From the NCBI RefSeq assembly GCF_958295425.1, contig NC_081141.1, positions 11,953,500 through 12,017,499 on the forward strand: a stretch of DNA of 64,000 nucleotides, written 5' to 3'. The notes under the pieces were generated by a model. That model did not search any database, had not been told where the DNA came from, and worked only from the letters and a program-made list of their open reading frames with translations. Numbering within the stretch: position 1 is the stretch's first letter; the number at the start of each line of letters is the position of its first letter. Origin of the DNA: Solea solea (lineage: Eukaryota > Chordata > Actinopteri > Pleuronectiformes > Soleidae). The translations under genes were made by a program, and so were the position numbers. This document shows, one piece after another, positions 26,429-41,822 of the stretch.

Positions 26429-29400
26429 CATTGTGTCTGTCTTGTACAGGGAAAAACCATAGGTGCTCAGGCACGGACGTACTTAGATGTCCTATGAGCT
26501 AAGCTTTCAAGACCCAGTGGAAGCATCTTCTTTTCTAGAACCAGAATGTGAAGCAGGATTCCCCTACTCATTCATTGGACCTTGTAAAAAGCCAAAAGAG
26601 TGTCAATAGTTTTGCCTAAAAACTATGCAGCTGAGACACAACTCTCATAGAGTGTCAAGTACTCAGTGGTCAGGTGTGATGTTGCAACAGAACAACTCTT
26701 GTGCGACACAAAAAGTACTGACAAAATACGGATAGTCAGCAATCTCATATGCCTGAAATAAGCCATGTGTTTCAGTGTGAAATGAATTATTTAATTAAAA
26801 GAATAGTCTGATCAACAGTGAAAAATACGATTATATCATCACAGGGAAAAATAACTTTGACTCACTTATGTTCAAATCTGCTGTTTGGCCTGGAGGGGGT
26901 GATGATTTAGATACCATTGAGAACAGTAAAACATAAGAATATGCAGACTATGACTCATAAATGGTGGAATCCCAATGCAAAAGGGTGCATCAAACAAAAA
27001 AACAAATACAGAGTAAGTTAGAGGTTTTGGGGCTAGTTTGGAGGTTTCAAACTAGACTGTTCTATCTCTATCTCCTGTTCAAAGCCAATCATATAATTTA
27101 AAGGTTGTTCTCACACAATCACTGTGTATCACCACTGAAAAACAAAGAGTGGAATGTGGAATGTTGTGGTGTTTTGTTTTCGTGCAAGTGTAACCGTCAA
27201 GAGAGAGAGAAGTGATGAAATAATGCTAAGCTACATGAGTATGTTTGAACAAGGATGTTTATGAAGTTAAACTCTCATTCAAAAGAGGAATTTATGGAAG
27301 AGAAGTTGCTGTCACAGAGCACGAACCAGCAAATTTAAACTGTGCAGCCTTTACCTGACTTATCAGATGCTCCTACTGTGCAGTTTTTACAATTCCTTCT
27401 GGCATTTGGAGAGAGGTTTTATTTAGCACATGGAAGGTAAACTGAAGGAACTGATTATATTGTTGAGGCTGTTTAGTGCGATGAGCCTGACTACCCGCAA
27501 CACAAACTCATTGAGCTGGAAAGCAACAACAAGCTGAAAGCTACAGCAACAACCCCCCCTTGTTTCAAGCATTGAGGATATTCTGGGGAAAGATGTATTG
27601 AAGTGTGCATCCCTGTTTGAGAACTGAAGTGAGCTATTTTAGAAACTGCCTGTTCCTATCAACACTGCCTGGCCCAAAACTGTAAAAACCAATTGCAAGT
27701 GCAACAAGCATCAATATAATGTGACACCAGACACCACACCAAAGATATACAGCTTCAGTCAAAACTGATTCTGAGAGGTTAGTGTGATGTATGTGTTTAA
27801 TAATTGAGTAAGACCCTCACACGGTGTTGTAAAAATTGAAATGGCCCTGCAGAAAAAAAGGTTTCCCACCCCGTCATAAAAGTTACAACAATGTGCTAGG
27901 TCTTAAATTGTAAATGTCAAAGTACTTAAAAAAAATATGGTACTAAGTTTTCATATTTTCAATTACATTTTCCACATAATCAGAGCTCAAACTGTTCAAT
28001 GTGTCACAGTGTTGAGAGGTCTTGGGCTGGGGTTCTTATGTGCTTTAAAATAATCAATAAAGCATTAGGAAATGATTTAGTGATCATTAATGAAGCTCTT
28101 AATCACACTTTAAATCCCTTTCTAAAGAGTATGTGGTATAGAAAAGCTTATCTATTGTGGTTTGAACCAAATCGCAGTTGCACCCCTCTCTTAATATATG
28201 TGCATGCATTACATAGTGAGACTAAGCCAGCGAATTTATATCCACAGGGTTCATTTTTCGACTCAATGTCCGTATTTTTAAAAGTAATGCATGCCCTTAT
28301 CTCAGTTTGATTATTCCATGTCATGCCCCTACTAACAAATATGCACTGCTTTGTCCCATCTTCATGTTCTTCAAGGTCTACAGCTATTCACCACGATAAG
28401 TGACTCCCATACATCACTCCTTTCCTTGACACGACCTCCATTACTTCATATTATGTCTGCCTTTCCCCATCTCCTCCTAAGACTGATGGCTTCTGGACTA
28501 CGCTCATCATGCATCAGTCAATGAGGCTGCCAGTGTGCAGCGACACACAACCTCCGGTCATTATGGCACCAGCTGATTGTTCATTTGTTGCCGAGTTGTA
28601 TGTTAAGTAAATTTTAATAAAAGTAATTATGGCGGTAAGAATGATGAGTGGCCTATTTGTCTCCCAGATATCAAGCATCAAAAGTGACTGCAGTGTCTGT
28701 CTACACTTGTTTTGCCCAGATTCATATAGCTGACTTTGACTTAAAGATATAATTATATAACAATCCTGCACTAAACATTATAAACTGCATTTTTTGAGTA
28801 GGGTACTTAAATTGGGGGTTCTTACTGCAATGAATTGTATAAACTTAAAATTGTATGAATTTGCAATCCACAATTGTTTTATTTTCCAGTATATCTTGAT
28901 TGGGAATCAAATGAATACAAAGAAAGTGACCTTGTGAACTTGAATTTTAAATGTATTTGATTATTTCAAATCAAAAGAAGAGCATTTAAGTCAGAAATGT
29001 TTATGCAACAGCATTTGACCTTTACAGGAGTTACAGTTTAGCTGCCTTCTCGGTTTCATATAGGCTGTGAATTAGGGAATTGGGCAGATGAATGAAAAGG
29101 GATGCAGTGTGAACAGATTAGATTAGATTAGAATAATTAGAAAAATACAATACACAGAGTTATAAAAGATGGCCGTGATACAGAGAACCAACAGAATACT
29201 TTTTCACCATCTCTCAGCAGAGATGAAGCCTTCTTTATTTATTAATTTCTCTCCCTGACTAAGTGACTCATTGTATTCCAGGGTTTTATTAGTTGCATAT
29301 GCCACACAACAATCATCAGATGTCTTAAAAGTGTCACACCAACCCCCGAGGTGACAGCAAAATAACAGGTTAACAACTTGCACAGTGTGCAAGTTTTCTC

Positions 29401-32400
29401 CTACACACTAACCTTCAACTCTCTGTGTATTACACAGCGGGGGTGGGAATCACAGGGTACCTCATGATACGATACGTGGGGGCATCACTTTATTTAAGAA
29501 ATTGTGTATTCATTTCTTTAATGCAAAGTGTATATATTGTATTTTGTCTGATCTTGTCTGTTTATATCTTAGCTTAGCTTTGTTTGGTTTGACTCTTTAC
29601 TTTAAAATCACTTTCATTTGTTAATTAAAATATCTATATTAGCCCTGGCATATCAATTAGTGCACGAGGAAGGATGGCAAATATTATTAGTTAGCCAGTG
29701 TATTGTCTTTGGGTTGAACATTTTACTGCAGATGTCAGAAACAGGTAATGACTACACATTCCTGTTCGCTGCTTCACATGTGTCATCAAACTAGGTCTTC
29801 TGTTTGATTGAGAGACCTCTAGCTGCAGAAATAACATACTGTATGTTTAAAATGAATTGAATGTTGTCTTGACCTTTTAAAGCAAAAAAGTAAACAGCAG
29901 ATTTGTGAGTCTAAAATAACGCATTCAGAAGGGAAATTAAGGGTCTGAGATCACAGTGATTTTTGACTTCACACTACCAAATTCTATTCAGTGTAACTTC
30001 GAGTCCAAGTGAACGTTTGGACTAAATTTGAACAAATTCTGTGAAGATATTCTTGAGACATTGCATTCACAAATGCATACACATTTTGTGAGGGCGCTGT
30101 GACCTTGACTTTTGAATTTTGACCACAAAATTCTATTCAGCCATTTCTGAATTCACAACACTCTTAAGACTATTCCTTGGAGGTGTTACTGAGATCAAAA
30201 TTATAAATAATAATGCATTTACTGAGGTCACAATTGCAAATGTACGTCCAAAATTGTAATAGTTCTTCATTGACTTCAACTTTTTATTTTTTTGTTTAGT
30301 TCTTAAGATAATGTGCACAATCTGCATTATGCATATCTCTGTTCCAGACGTGGAAAGCACAACAAACATGAATTATATCACATTCATGTTTGGCTTACAG
30401 TCTGGCTGCATGTTTTTGAGGAGATGATACAACAAAATGTAGGGTTACAACATCATATGACCTCAGCTCAAGTTTCACTGCAGTATAGACTTGACGAGAG
30501 CAGAATGATATACACAAAGTGAAACATCGCCAGAGTACTAAATAAGCGCACGTCAGAGGGGATTTCAATATGCAAGGGGTGTATTAAAGGCATTAAAAAT
30601 CTTATTTCATAAATGCTTGAGTGTGAGCTCATTAAAAAGAGAAAAGTTCACTTACTTGCAGAGGGTGTTTCAGCATGGACAGGAGGTGTGGAAGGAATGA
30701 AGGAGGGGAAAAAGAAGGATCGCAGGGAGCGTTCAGTGTGGAGTGGTGAGCGCTGCGTGGGCAGATTCTCGCAGCTGCCCACACTACTGTGGATCTTAAG
30801 GTTCAAGGGCTTGGTCTTTTTCTTGGCTCTGTGGAAAACAAAAAAAATAAAACATTTAAGTGATTAACTCAAATCTCAACAATGGTTAATGATATGCTTT
30901 GTGCACAGGAGAGTCAACTCCTCACGCCAGGACTCAGGGACACTCTTTTAAAGATACAGATGTGCACATCTGGTCAGAGAAGACAGTTGGTTTGAAAGCG
31001 GGCTGAAGGAACTATGTCAATATAGAGAAACCATTTCTTAACAGAGGTGGTGGTGCAGACTAGCTGTTGGTAAATCTAGTTAGAGTCCATGATTTGCCAA
31101 GAGTTACACACGAAAACCATTGTTTATGTGTCTTCTTCTGCTCGCTGTGAGCACATTTCATAGCAACTTTTTACCTCTGCATGTCTCATTGAATCTATGG
31201 GGGCCCTGTAAAAGGTCTCTGAATGGTTTTGGAATCCCAAGGCTCAGCAGCTATCTACCATCTTCACTTTTATAACAAAGACTTTTATAAGATGTCAGGG
31301 ACTTGCTTCCTATAGCTATGAATAGCTAAGGTGTTGAAAGCATAACCATTTTTACTTTCAGGGAATTATACACTAATGAAAGCAAAAAAATTATAAATAT
31401 AGTTTCCTATACAAATTGATTCTTCTAAGTCCTTCACACTGGCTTTTAGATTTAGTCTAAGTCCAGGGAGACGGTATAGCTGTATCAATGTCACATTCTT
31501 ACTTCTTGGCAGCTACTTACAAATAATATGTTAAACATATTATTAAAATTTTAGTTGTTCATGTCAAATCTCATGTCACCAATAATTTCTCATAATTGCA
31601 GGCTTTTATTTTTCCAACCTGGGGTCATTTGTGGGAGACCTGTTGTTTCTGAATTGCTTTTTGGATAATTAAGCTTTGAAAGTACAATTTGTCTTTGTCA
31701 GCTTGTCACACAACTTGTTAAAGTAAACCTGTGTCGCTACAAAATCACCAATAAGTACACAGAACCCCAAGTGGCACCGAAGTAACAATGGAATGAGTGT
31801 CACAGCCTACTCACTTGTTCTGGCTCATAATTACATGAGATATGTAATTTGATTGATACATATCTCACTGATCATTACAGCTTGGAATATTTCAACTGCT
31901 TAGTTAATTGGTTATTGTATTTTCTGTCTGAAACCAGGTGCCTGTACTGTGAAGCCGTGATGTTATCAACTGTCTTTTAGCATAAGGGTATAATCAGCGA
32001 TGTAGCAGAAACAAGCGATAGAAGAGCAAAATAAATGCAAGCCACTATTTCAAGACACAGAAATACATATCACATAAGTCACGTGATGTGTGGAAAAGAA
32101 GATCACTGAACCAACACACGGTCTCCCATTAGTTTCTGAACTGCCAATTTAAAGCTGTTTGTCCAGCACCATCTTGTGAGAAGAGACCATATTAGGATCA
32201 AAGGCTGGAACTGGGCAAGAAGTGCAGTGTGGGTATTAATGGTAATGCAAGACCAGCAGGTCACCTTAGAGGACATCTATTGTTAATCACACCATAGCCA
32301 TACCTTTTACCCTTTATTTGACTCCGAATTGGACCATCATTTACACAATGGACATTATGCTGTATTTAAAAAGACCTGAAAATTGTGATCAAGGCCATAA

Positions 32401-35400
32401 AGTCTTCAGTAAAATGTTTACGGATGTTATAAATTAAGTATGTGACTTCTTTTTGCTTTTCTTTTACAGCACCTCTGTTAAGAGACAAGGGTTTTCTCAG
32501 GCTTAATTAACTTTTTTTTTTTTTTTTTAAATACCTCTTAAGCTGGAATACATTTTAATTCATCCTTGTGGTGTTTGTTTTTCTAATTTGTATATCTTAA
32601 TTTGTTTTAAGTTAAGGGGACTTCCTTTTGTATGACTTTTATACATGCTACTTTACTGAATGTACTGTGCTAAAATTAAGATTGCTATATAAAAATGGCA
32701 TCTTCATATGCTACTTTTGCAGGTTTTCTCAATCACTAGTGTATTTTTCTGTAAAATCCACATATTTGTCTGGAATTAAGTCTATAAAAGAACTTGTAAA
32801 CTTATGTCTGAGTGATGCGCAGGCACTAGACAGGCTAGACAGGGAAAGACAGGTCAAAGAGAGCGATATGGAGACTGGGCCAGAAAGACAGGATGACTAA
32901 AAAAAGAAGCAGAAAGAATTAGGAGTGACAAAAGAGTGATTTGAAAACCCAAAACAGGCCTAGAGACACAAATCCACAAATAGTTTCATATGCATCATAA
33001 CAACATTTCTTAGGTGACAACACATCTGCCAAGCAGCAGCACATAGTTCAAGATCAAACATCGCAAGATGTGTTGTGGTTTTATGAGGGCATCCACCAGT
33101 GTTAATATGCAGAGGATGAACAAAAACAAAACAAAACAAAAGTACCACAGCATACTCATTGCCTAAACCTTGCCACATTGCTGACCAGGAACTTGTTATC
33201 ATCAACCTAATTTCCTTATATCTGCCCAAAGCCCCACAAATAGTTAAAACAACATCAAAGTGGTGTAAATTCGGTTAAAAAAGTAAGCTCACACATTTCT
33301 GTGGTTTGCAGCAACTACGGAAAGATATGATCCTTGTCACAAGGTTTGAGGGACAAGTAAAAAAGGATGAAAATATATTCATCAAAAATAGACATTTTAA
33401 GTTAAAAAAAAAAAAAACTCAGGCTGTGAGCGAGTAATGATCATTAAATGTTAAAACCCAGAGGAATCTTTCCTCCATGTCAGTCACTGACTCAGGCAAT
33501 TAGACCCATAAACCAACCCAGCACTTCTTCACTCCCATCTCCTGCAATAAGGAAGCCGCCTGCAGGTTATCACTTCTCCCTCTTATAGCTTTTGTCAGCT
33601 ATTCCGATTAGCCCACTTTATCCCATTTGACTCTAAATTAAACCATTCATCTCCCGGCATGTGTGCCTTCATCCTCTCCTCTAATGACTTGTAGACGTTC
33701 AGGGAGGGAAAAGTGAAATGGATGTAAAGAGAGGGGAGAGGATTCCCAATTTTGTTATTTAAAAACGTGTATCAGTCGAGGGAATGGGGTGCTGTCAACT
33801 CCAGAGTAGTGAAAGTGTCTATTCAGAGTGGGTTTTTTTTCTCTGTGGCTTATGAAAAGTTAAAGGAAAAAGTGAAACAGACATACAGAAGAAGAGAAAG
33901 GTGATTGACTCTTCACATGTCAAGAGAAATCAGTGAGGGTGTGAAGAGTTGAGTTTCCCTTTGATCTCGTCTGGGGCTGCATATCATGATGCGTCTCTCA
34001 CACATGGAAACCACTTGTGTTTTCATTTTTAGTCTTTCATCCCAGACCCACCAGACCCGGGTCTCCCAAAAATGGTAAACAGGGAACACTAAAGGTGTTT
34101 CCCGCCAAGACAAAAATCCTCTACTGTGCCATGTGCCATTACCTGCTTCTTTCATGTCACATTCTCTTAAATGTTCTCAATTTTCTTCAGTAAAGTTAGA
34201 TTTTTTATTTGTTAAATACAAATACTTTGGGATTGATGTTCTCTATCTTGACCCCTTCCTACCAGATACAGGCACTTATACATGACTGAGGTGAATCTCT
34301 TGGTCTCTGAAATACCACACATTACATTGCGATGTTAATATTTGACTATTTTGAACTAGAATAGAGTCTCCTGTCACAGGCCAGATTTCTCCAAGTCTGT
34401 AAAAAGGAGGTGGAGCTGAAGTCAAGGTCTGTCTTTGTCCTTTGTTTGTTTTAACTAATGATCGTTGGCTATTTTGCACAATGAATTAAATGTATATCTG
34501 CTGCGACATGAGTATGCAAAATATTATGTTAATTTCTTGACAGAAGAGACTAAATGACCTCTGCAGTTGGGTGCAGGACAAAACATATATCTTGGTGCAT
34601 CCCTAGACAATTGTACCAATTTTTTTTTGACATAATTCTTCATAGACACACATTTCCTTGAGGTTTGTTCTTGAGTTTTCACTTGAACAACATTAAAGCA
34701 AGGAAAAGTGTAATCTATCATGCTCACACATTCACCTTTACACACACACGCACACACACATCTGGAGACACTAGTAATTTGTCAAGGACAAAGTAGAGAG
34801 CAGGAGACCTAATGTACATTCCTTCTAAATGATATGTTCATCCTTTCAATTACAAGCACTATTTAAGTGGCACCACTCAACAGTGATGCAGTGATAAAAC
34901 AAAACATTCAAGCCTTGTCTAATTAACACTGGTGTCCATCAAGGTGAGTCATTTACCTGCAGGATTCCATCTGCATATACCTTGACGTTTCACCTCAGAA
35001 TTATGCACAAAGCTCTGCTGAGACCCATATGGCAATAAAAGCACCCTGTTACTTTGTATGCAAATGGGAACATGGAGTAATATCTCTGCCAGCCACAGCT
35101 CTTTGCTGCTTTAATAAAGTTGAAAATGAAATAAAGGTGGCTAGAATAATGATTACAACAGAGAATGACTGAAAAACACTTGACCACTTTTCATCAAGTT
35201 CTTCAGAAGACTGTGACATCAATCCGGAGTTGAATCAAAGTCTTGTCTCATCTGATGACGTGTTTTAAGTCAATTCTTAATCTAAATGAATTATGTGTTT
35301 ATTCACGGGTACAATCATCCATAATATGATCAAACTAATAGCATTTTCAAACCTTCAAACGCTAGATTTGCGTTATCAAAACCACGATGATGGCTGAGAA

Positions 35401-38400
35401 AACCTGTGTTGTTTGTTTACCACAGATCCTGACGAGTCTCACAACCCCTGTACCTAGACACTGTCGCACTTTTTCCGCACACGTCAATACTAAATATAAC
35501 ACCGTGTTTGTTAATGCATGTGTGCCATGGACACAGCAAGGGCGTGTCTGGCAGCCCGCTGTGTGTAGGTGTGTGCCTGTGCCCACAAGCTTGGTTCTGG
35601 TCGTGGGTTGATGTCTCATCATGACGACACCTGTGGGTCACCTGTTGTGATGGTGCGGATGATAATAACGCAAGGATGAAAAAAGAAAAAAAAAATATCT
35701 CTCCTTCCTTCCTTCTCTTGTTATCTCCTCTTTAACTGTCAGTGTCTCTCACTGGGATACGGGTGGGTGTCAGCTCGCTGTGAGAGGGCAGGGGGGCGGC
35801 ACAGTGGGGATGGAAATCGTGCAGCTGGGAGGAAACCGCACGACAAGCCAAGGTGGAAAAATAGAGTAAAACAATAAAGGGCTGGAAAAAGAGAGCACAC
35901 CTGTGTGAGAGAGTATGAGAGAGAAAGAAGAGGTGGGGGAGTCAATGACCAGATGAGAAGTGAGGCCAAATGGAACCAGGGAGCAGGGATAGAGGAGTGA
36001 CAGGTTGACAGGAAGGCGGAAGGTGACATGTCGTCTTTAGCTTTTCAGGGATGTGTGTCGTTTGTACGTTTGCTGCACAGCCTGACTAGATAAAAAAAAA
36101 AAATGTCCCCACACACTGTTGTCAAAAGAAGCCATGGTTATGTGGTTAAGGACATAATCAAACACATTCTCACACACTATTTTTACTGCGAGCTGCACGT
36201 CTCACAGCCAAATAGAGAGCAAAAATGACCTTTCACCTCAGTCTCATGTGCGATAAACACACTACATCCTGTTCCTGTGTCAAAGTAAAAGCACTCTAGC
36301 ATTTCAGTTCCTCAATTCCATTCATTTCACTGGAATTTACACTGTAGTACAGTATAAAAAAGTACTTATTTCATGATTTTTTTTAAAGACAAACACAGCA
36401 GAGATGCTCCTGAGTAAACAACAGAGCTGTGTGAGACAGATCAGCTCTGTCGCCGCCACACGCTGCACACATGGTGCAAGAACCACTTACTCTGACTGTA
36501 ACACTTATTCTGCTCTTTGCAGAATGCACAAAGCTCCATGGTATCAATCTGTGTAATGGAAGCACACCTGCAGTGAGAGACTATCGGGAGCTTGGGTGGA
36601 GGAAACAGAGAGTGTTGTCATGGCGATGGAGGAAAGTATCTGTGCTTGTCAGTTAGACGTGTCACTTTTAGTCCTTGTTAAACCACACTGACTGGCCACT
36701 TCATTAGGTACAAAGGACACATGATAAAGTGGCATGAGTGGCAGACGGTGTGGGCTTCTTAATCCATGTGCTTTCAGAGATCGTGTTGTGGATACATTTG
36801 TGGTCATTTGAGTTAATGTCGCTTCTCCATCATTTCAAACCAGTTTGGTCATTCTCCTCTGACCCTGACATCAACAAGGTATTCTCTCGCAGAGTACTGC
36901 TGCTCACTGGATATTTTCTCTTTTTCAGACTATTCTGTGGAATCCCTAAAGATGGTTTAGGGATGGTTGTTAAGACCAGCCAGTCTGGCACCAACTAATT
37001 TGTGCTTCTTGTACTTGAATGGTATCTTCCGGCAGCAGTTCACAAAAACAGGTGATGTCATGGGTGGAGGGTTGGTCCTTCTATATATTTTTCAAAGCAT
37101 CTGGGATGTACAGATCTTAAGGAGGGGAGAGGACAGCCTATACTTTTCTGGGCAGTGATGATGAAACTCTGGAGTGCTTATTTTCAAATTGCATACAACA
37201 AAAAATACACATTGATGTCAGCACACTCTCTATGGAGCAGTGGTAGACAGCCCCAAGCAGTCCCAGAGTGAGCACAGGTGTCTCTGCTGTGCTTTCTTGA
37301 TAAGTGCTGTGCTGTTTGTGCTCCACATCAGGGTCTCCTCAATGTGGTCGCCAAGAAACTGGAAGTCAGAAACTCTCTCCACGGAGTCCCCATTGATTTG
37401 TAGTGGCTGTAAGTCACTCCTGTAGTCCAAAATCAGCTCCATGGTCTCGGTGGCGTTAATGTCTACTCGATAAATCCCTCCGTAAATTACGACTGGTCCA
37501 AAACTCAGCACGCAACATCACTAGAACCCCCTCCATAAACCATAGAACTCCTGTTCGCCAGCAACTCCACTGGCTCCCTGTTAAACATCACATCACATAC
37601 ACGATTCTGCTCCTCACTTGGCCTCTCGCCTATGGAACAACTTACCACATGACAACAGAAACTCTGATTCTCTCTCCATTTTCAGTCTTTATACTTTGTA
37701 CAGAGACCTGGAGTGTCCTGAAAGGTGCCTATAAATAAAAATGTAGTATTATTATTATTATCATTATATCCCTACCCTTCCTCTCTGTACAACTCTAACT
37801 CACCCCTAACTGACATGATTGAGTTCCGAATCAATACAAGATTCCTGAGAGTTCAAGCTTCTCAGGCTAGTATCATATTCTTTCCTAGTTTCCTGTCATT
37901 AACAACAACTATACATCCGTCCTCTGCACCATCCGGTGATAATTTGTCATTTCAACCGACATCATATATATATATCCACAAAAGATTCTGTACTGCACTG
38001 ATAGCTCAGTTTAAGATGATAGCAGCATTATTCAGTGCCCGAAATGCTCTGCGAAAGCCCACAACCAGAGAAAGTTGTGACAATCGATGGCGAAAATTCT
38101 TTGGCATCTGACTTTTGGACGCTCGCCATGATGGAACTGGATTTCAAAAACCCTTCTTGCGTCTTCTGTGCCTCCATAAACTATTCTGTCTGCGCGTATC
38201 TCATTTGCTGCTCAATTGTTTGGGATGAAAAGGAACAAAGGACCATTCATCTCTGAAGTTTTAATCTAGTACAATACACCAGGTGCAGAATGACAGTTTT
38301 CATGATGGAAAAATGGAAAAGTGTTCAGACTCTGCACTGGAGCTACAAAACTTTACTGGACTGAAGAAGAGAACATTAAAACCTGATATGGGCTCCATCA

Positions 38401-41400
38401 CAGAACAAACCATGTATGGGAAAGATGGACAAAGATGGAGATAATGATACTTTTTCTATAACAGAACTGAACTCAACAGCTTTTCTTTATGCCGTGTCGT
38501 ATGTCTCATAACTGTGTGTGTGTGTGTTTTCTCTTGTGTCAAATTGAGCCATAATTTGCTTTTTTCTATTCAGTCAAAATGAAACAATAACTCAAACCTA
38601 AAGCAGCAGCTGCAGAGGTAAACACAGCAGCGTGGCCAGCAGTCATGCTGGTTATGTGGTAGGTAAGGAGCAAAAGCACAGTAATAAACAACAGAGGGGA
38701 ATAAAGAAGAACAGGGGTCGTGGACATCTAAGCACAGATAAAATCGGTCTTGACTTGAACATCAGAGCGAAACACTGACAACACATCCCCCACTTGTCGG
38801 TCTGAATAAATGATGAATGGTGCCAATATCTTTCAGGTTGTCTGGTAATAAAAGAGCCTGATGTTTCATAAATCAGTTGGCAGCGGTCAATGTGGCCTCT
38901 TTCACTTCTTGGTCTCGGTCATGGCAATTGCTTTCTAACTCAACTACTAATGTATTGTTTTTGTTTTACTGCTTGACAAACTGAAATGACATGATTTTGT
39001 AAGGAAACATGGGATTCATATAATTAAATCTGTAAAATTAACTGCGTGCTATGTCTTTCCTGCAGCTTGGCAATCTCTCCTATATGTCACCTTCTTAGAA
39101 AACAATCACACAACTTTCAAGGGAAACATCTTATGACCATCTTAAATCCTCTTATCTGCAGGAACCAGCTCACACTCCTTCACAAATTATCACAAAAAGC
39201 CATCGCATTTTCCACAAGAAACAGAGGCATTTGGGCTAACTGCCACTCTTAAACACTCATATAAATTCATAATCATGACTCCAATTTCTCCGCTGCCGGC
39301 TAAGGCTGCAGCATGAGCGCTCATAGACGTCTAGAAGGATGGAGGACAAGGGTCTTAAGGGCCTGGTGTTGACATGCCCTCTCACCTGCGGTCTCATTAG
39401 TGGCAGTGGCTACAAAGCTCGGATTAACATGGATGAGCTTTTGTCCACACAAAAACCAAGATACACACACACACACACGGATGCAATTGCTTTCTGCCCA
39501 CCCCCTCACCGCCGAAACACCCATGTATTCTTTCACTTCATTCTGTGAAGTACAATTAATACGCATTGAACGTCCAACACACCAGCATGCGTGTGTCCTG
39601 GGCAGTGACAGATTTGTATCTCAGTGAATCGCCAGGGGAGCCAGGGACATAATTGTGGCTGGCTGGATGTGATTTATTTTCTCTGTAACAAAAGGTAATA
39701 AAGCATCTTCATGGCACAGATATGTCCATGAAACAAAGCTAAGCTGCACCAAAAATGACTCCTCCCACTAAAGAGACTGTTAAAGTTAATGCAGTTTTTC
39801 TTTTTTCTTTTTACACTTATTTGTTTTGGAGTTGCTCTGATGCTTTCTAGTGTTTTTTACGGAAAAACAAATCTTAACACAGATGCTTAAATTCAATGAA
39901 TTGTCTCTGATTGGTTGTCAAATCTGTTCAATTCCAAACTGGACAAATCTCTCCCAAACAAGTGATTTATCCCAATTCTAACATAACCCGTCAATTAAAA
40001 AAAAAAAACTTTGAGTTATAATCTCACCAGAAAGAAAACCACTGAACTGTATATTGTATCCAAGTTGATCAGTAAAGTGACGTTTAAGTCTCAATGCCAA
40101 AACAGAATTTAATTTCTTGCTTCTTGTTCATCAAAAGCCCCATATTTTCAAGACAGTTTAGTTATATAATACTTTTATTTTTGGATTTAAAATCTCACTG
40201 GTCCAGGTGCCAAAGAATGTTCCCACCACGACTAAACTAATAATTATTATTATTACATTATTACTAACTACTGAGACTTATGCTTCAGTAACAAGTTGAT
40301 TCCTGTGAGCAAGATTTTTCTCAGAGCTTGTAAACTTCATCATCAGATGAAGTCATAAATCCTAAAGCCAAGGGCCATTGTGCTACCATTACAGCAATGT
40401 ACAGGTTTATGTGAACGTGGAATGACTATATTTAAAACTGAGGCAATTTTAGAATACTTACAGAAAGTCTCACCAAGACATGTTGCTGACTTGCTTAATT
40501 TTGAGGTCTTACATAACTTGCATTAACCCTTAGAACACAGAGCATTTTGGCTGCTTTTTTCCATCGCTATGTTAAAACATACAGTACATACAGAGGGTAT
40601 AAGAATGTGCAATATAGAGTGTCTTATATCCCTTTTTTTTAGCACAATCTACGCAATCTGATGAAAAAAAAATATTTTACCAACTATAAAATGAACCCAA
40701 AATGATTCAAATCGGATTGAGTTTGTAAAATTTGGAAATATGTCATAGTGCAAAGTTCACTTGGCTCATTTTTATGAACAAAAAGAAAAGAAAAACACTG
40801 TCTATTTTGTGACGTCTGCACAATTATTGCTACTTTATATCACTGCTAAGAATGCGATGTATAATGAATCATAACTCTGACACAACAACAACAACACATA
40901 GGATGAAAAAAAACACACCCCCAGGATGTCCATATAAGGAGTTGTGTATTATTCCTACAGCAAATGACCATGGATGCACCTCCGTGCAGATCTGTGCCAC
41001 ATGAACACTATGGGTTAGAATACCTAAACATTTATCTATATTTAAAAAAAAAAAAAAAAACAATAACAGGATTCATTCCTGCACAGGGGTTAACTTATTT
41101 GAAATCACAGACTGTACCTCTGAATTTCTTGCAACACATAATTGCCTCAAAATCAACACCAGTGAAAAAAGAAGCTCAATAACAAAAGTATTTTCTACTT
41201 AATTGGTAGCTGTTACAGATGCTATGGTAAAAAAAAAAAAAAACATTGACACGTTCTCAAAAGAGATGCATAATGAGTGTGGTTAGCGAAGAAAGAAAAG
41301 GAAACAGAAAGAAGAAGGGGGAAAGGAAGGAGATAGAGAAATATATGATGTGTACACTTGCTCAGTGAAAGCAAACAGCTAAATTAGTCATGGAATAGAT

Positions 41401-41786
41401 GTAAATTTGCTTCCCCTGAGTGTTGCATGGTGGAATTATCCTGAGAGGAGCCGAGGGTGAATCATGCCAACCCTTGGTGCCATGTGATTTATTAGCAAAC
41501 ATTCAATTCAATGAGAAAGTGCTTAACATTCTAAAAGCTTTGGAAGTCTTATAAGGTGGCATTTACTGTATGATATTACCATTTCCACTGGTGGGGGGAG
41601 AGTAAGACAAGAGAAAGTGGAAACATATACACTACTTCCACTGTGACATGCCAAGTGGGGTGGTGTGACAGAGGGAAAACTCGCTTGGCCTTTTCCACGC
41701 ACATGTAACTAATCATTAACATAGACAAGGAGATTTATTAATTGACACTTAAACCCAAAGAGCCTCTCTGCTTTGAAAAGGGCACG

Positions 41787-41822
<36 letters not shown>

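Larger units (their letters stand above)
16857..30655 (-). other. ksr2: ksr2 intron, about 13.8 kb, repeat-rich
   Basis: It holds a ~100-bp direct repeat pair (17681-17801 and 18979-19086) around an hAT-like element (17844-18640), several microsatellites, and a generic teleost repeat at 21060-21262. It also holds one copy of the piggyBac-like family on the minus strand (23010-23115), an RTE-type LINE fragment (25544-25806) and a LINE 3' end (26135-26429). The region 20280-20710 has higher complexity and no recognised repeat. I see nothing recognisable in most of 26430-30600. Confidence 0.85.

Noticed and set aside
32628..32900. 90-codon plus-strand open frame
   Set aside because: No recognised motif, AT-rich codon use, no splice or promoter support. 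Most likely chance.
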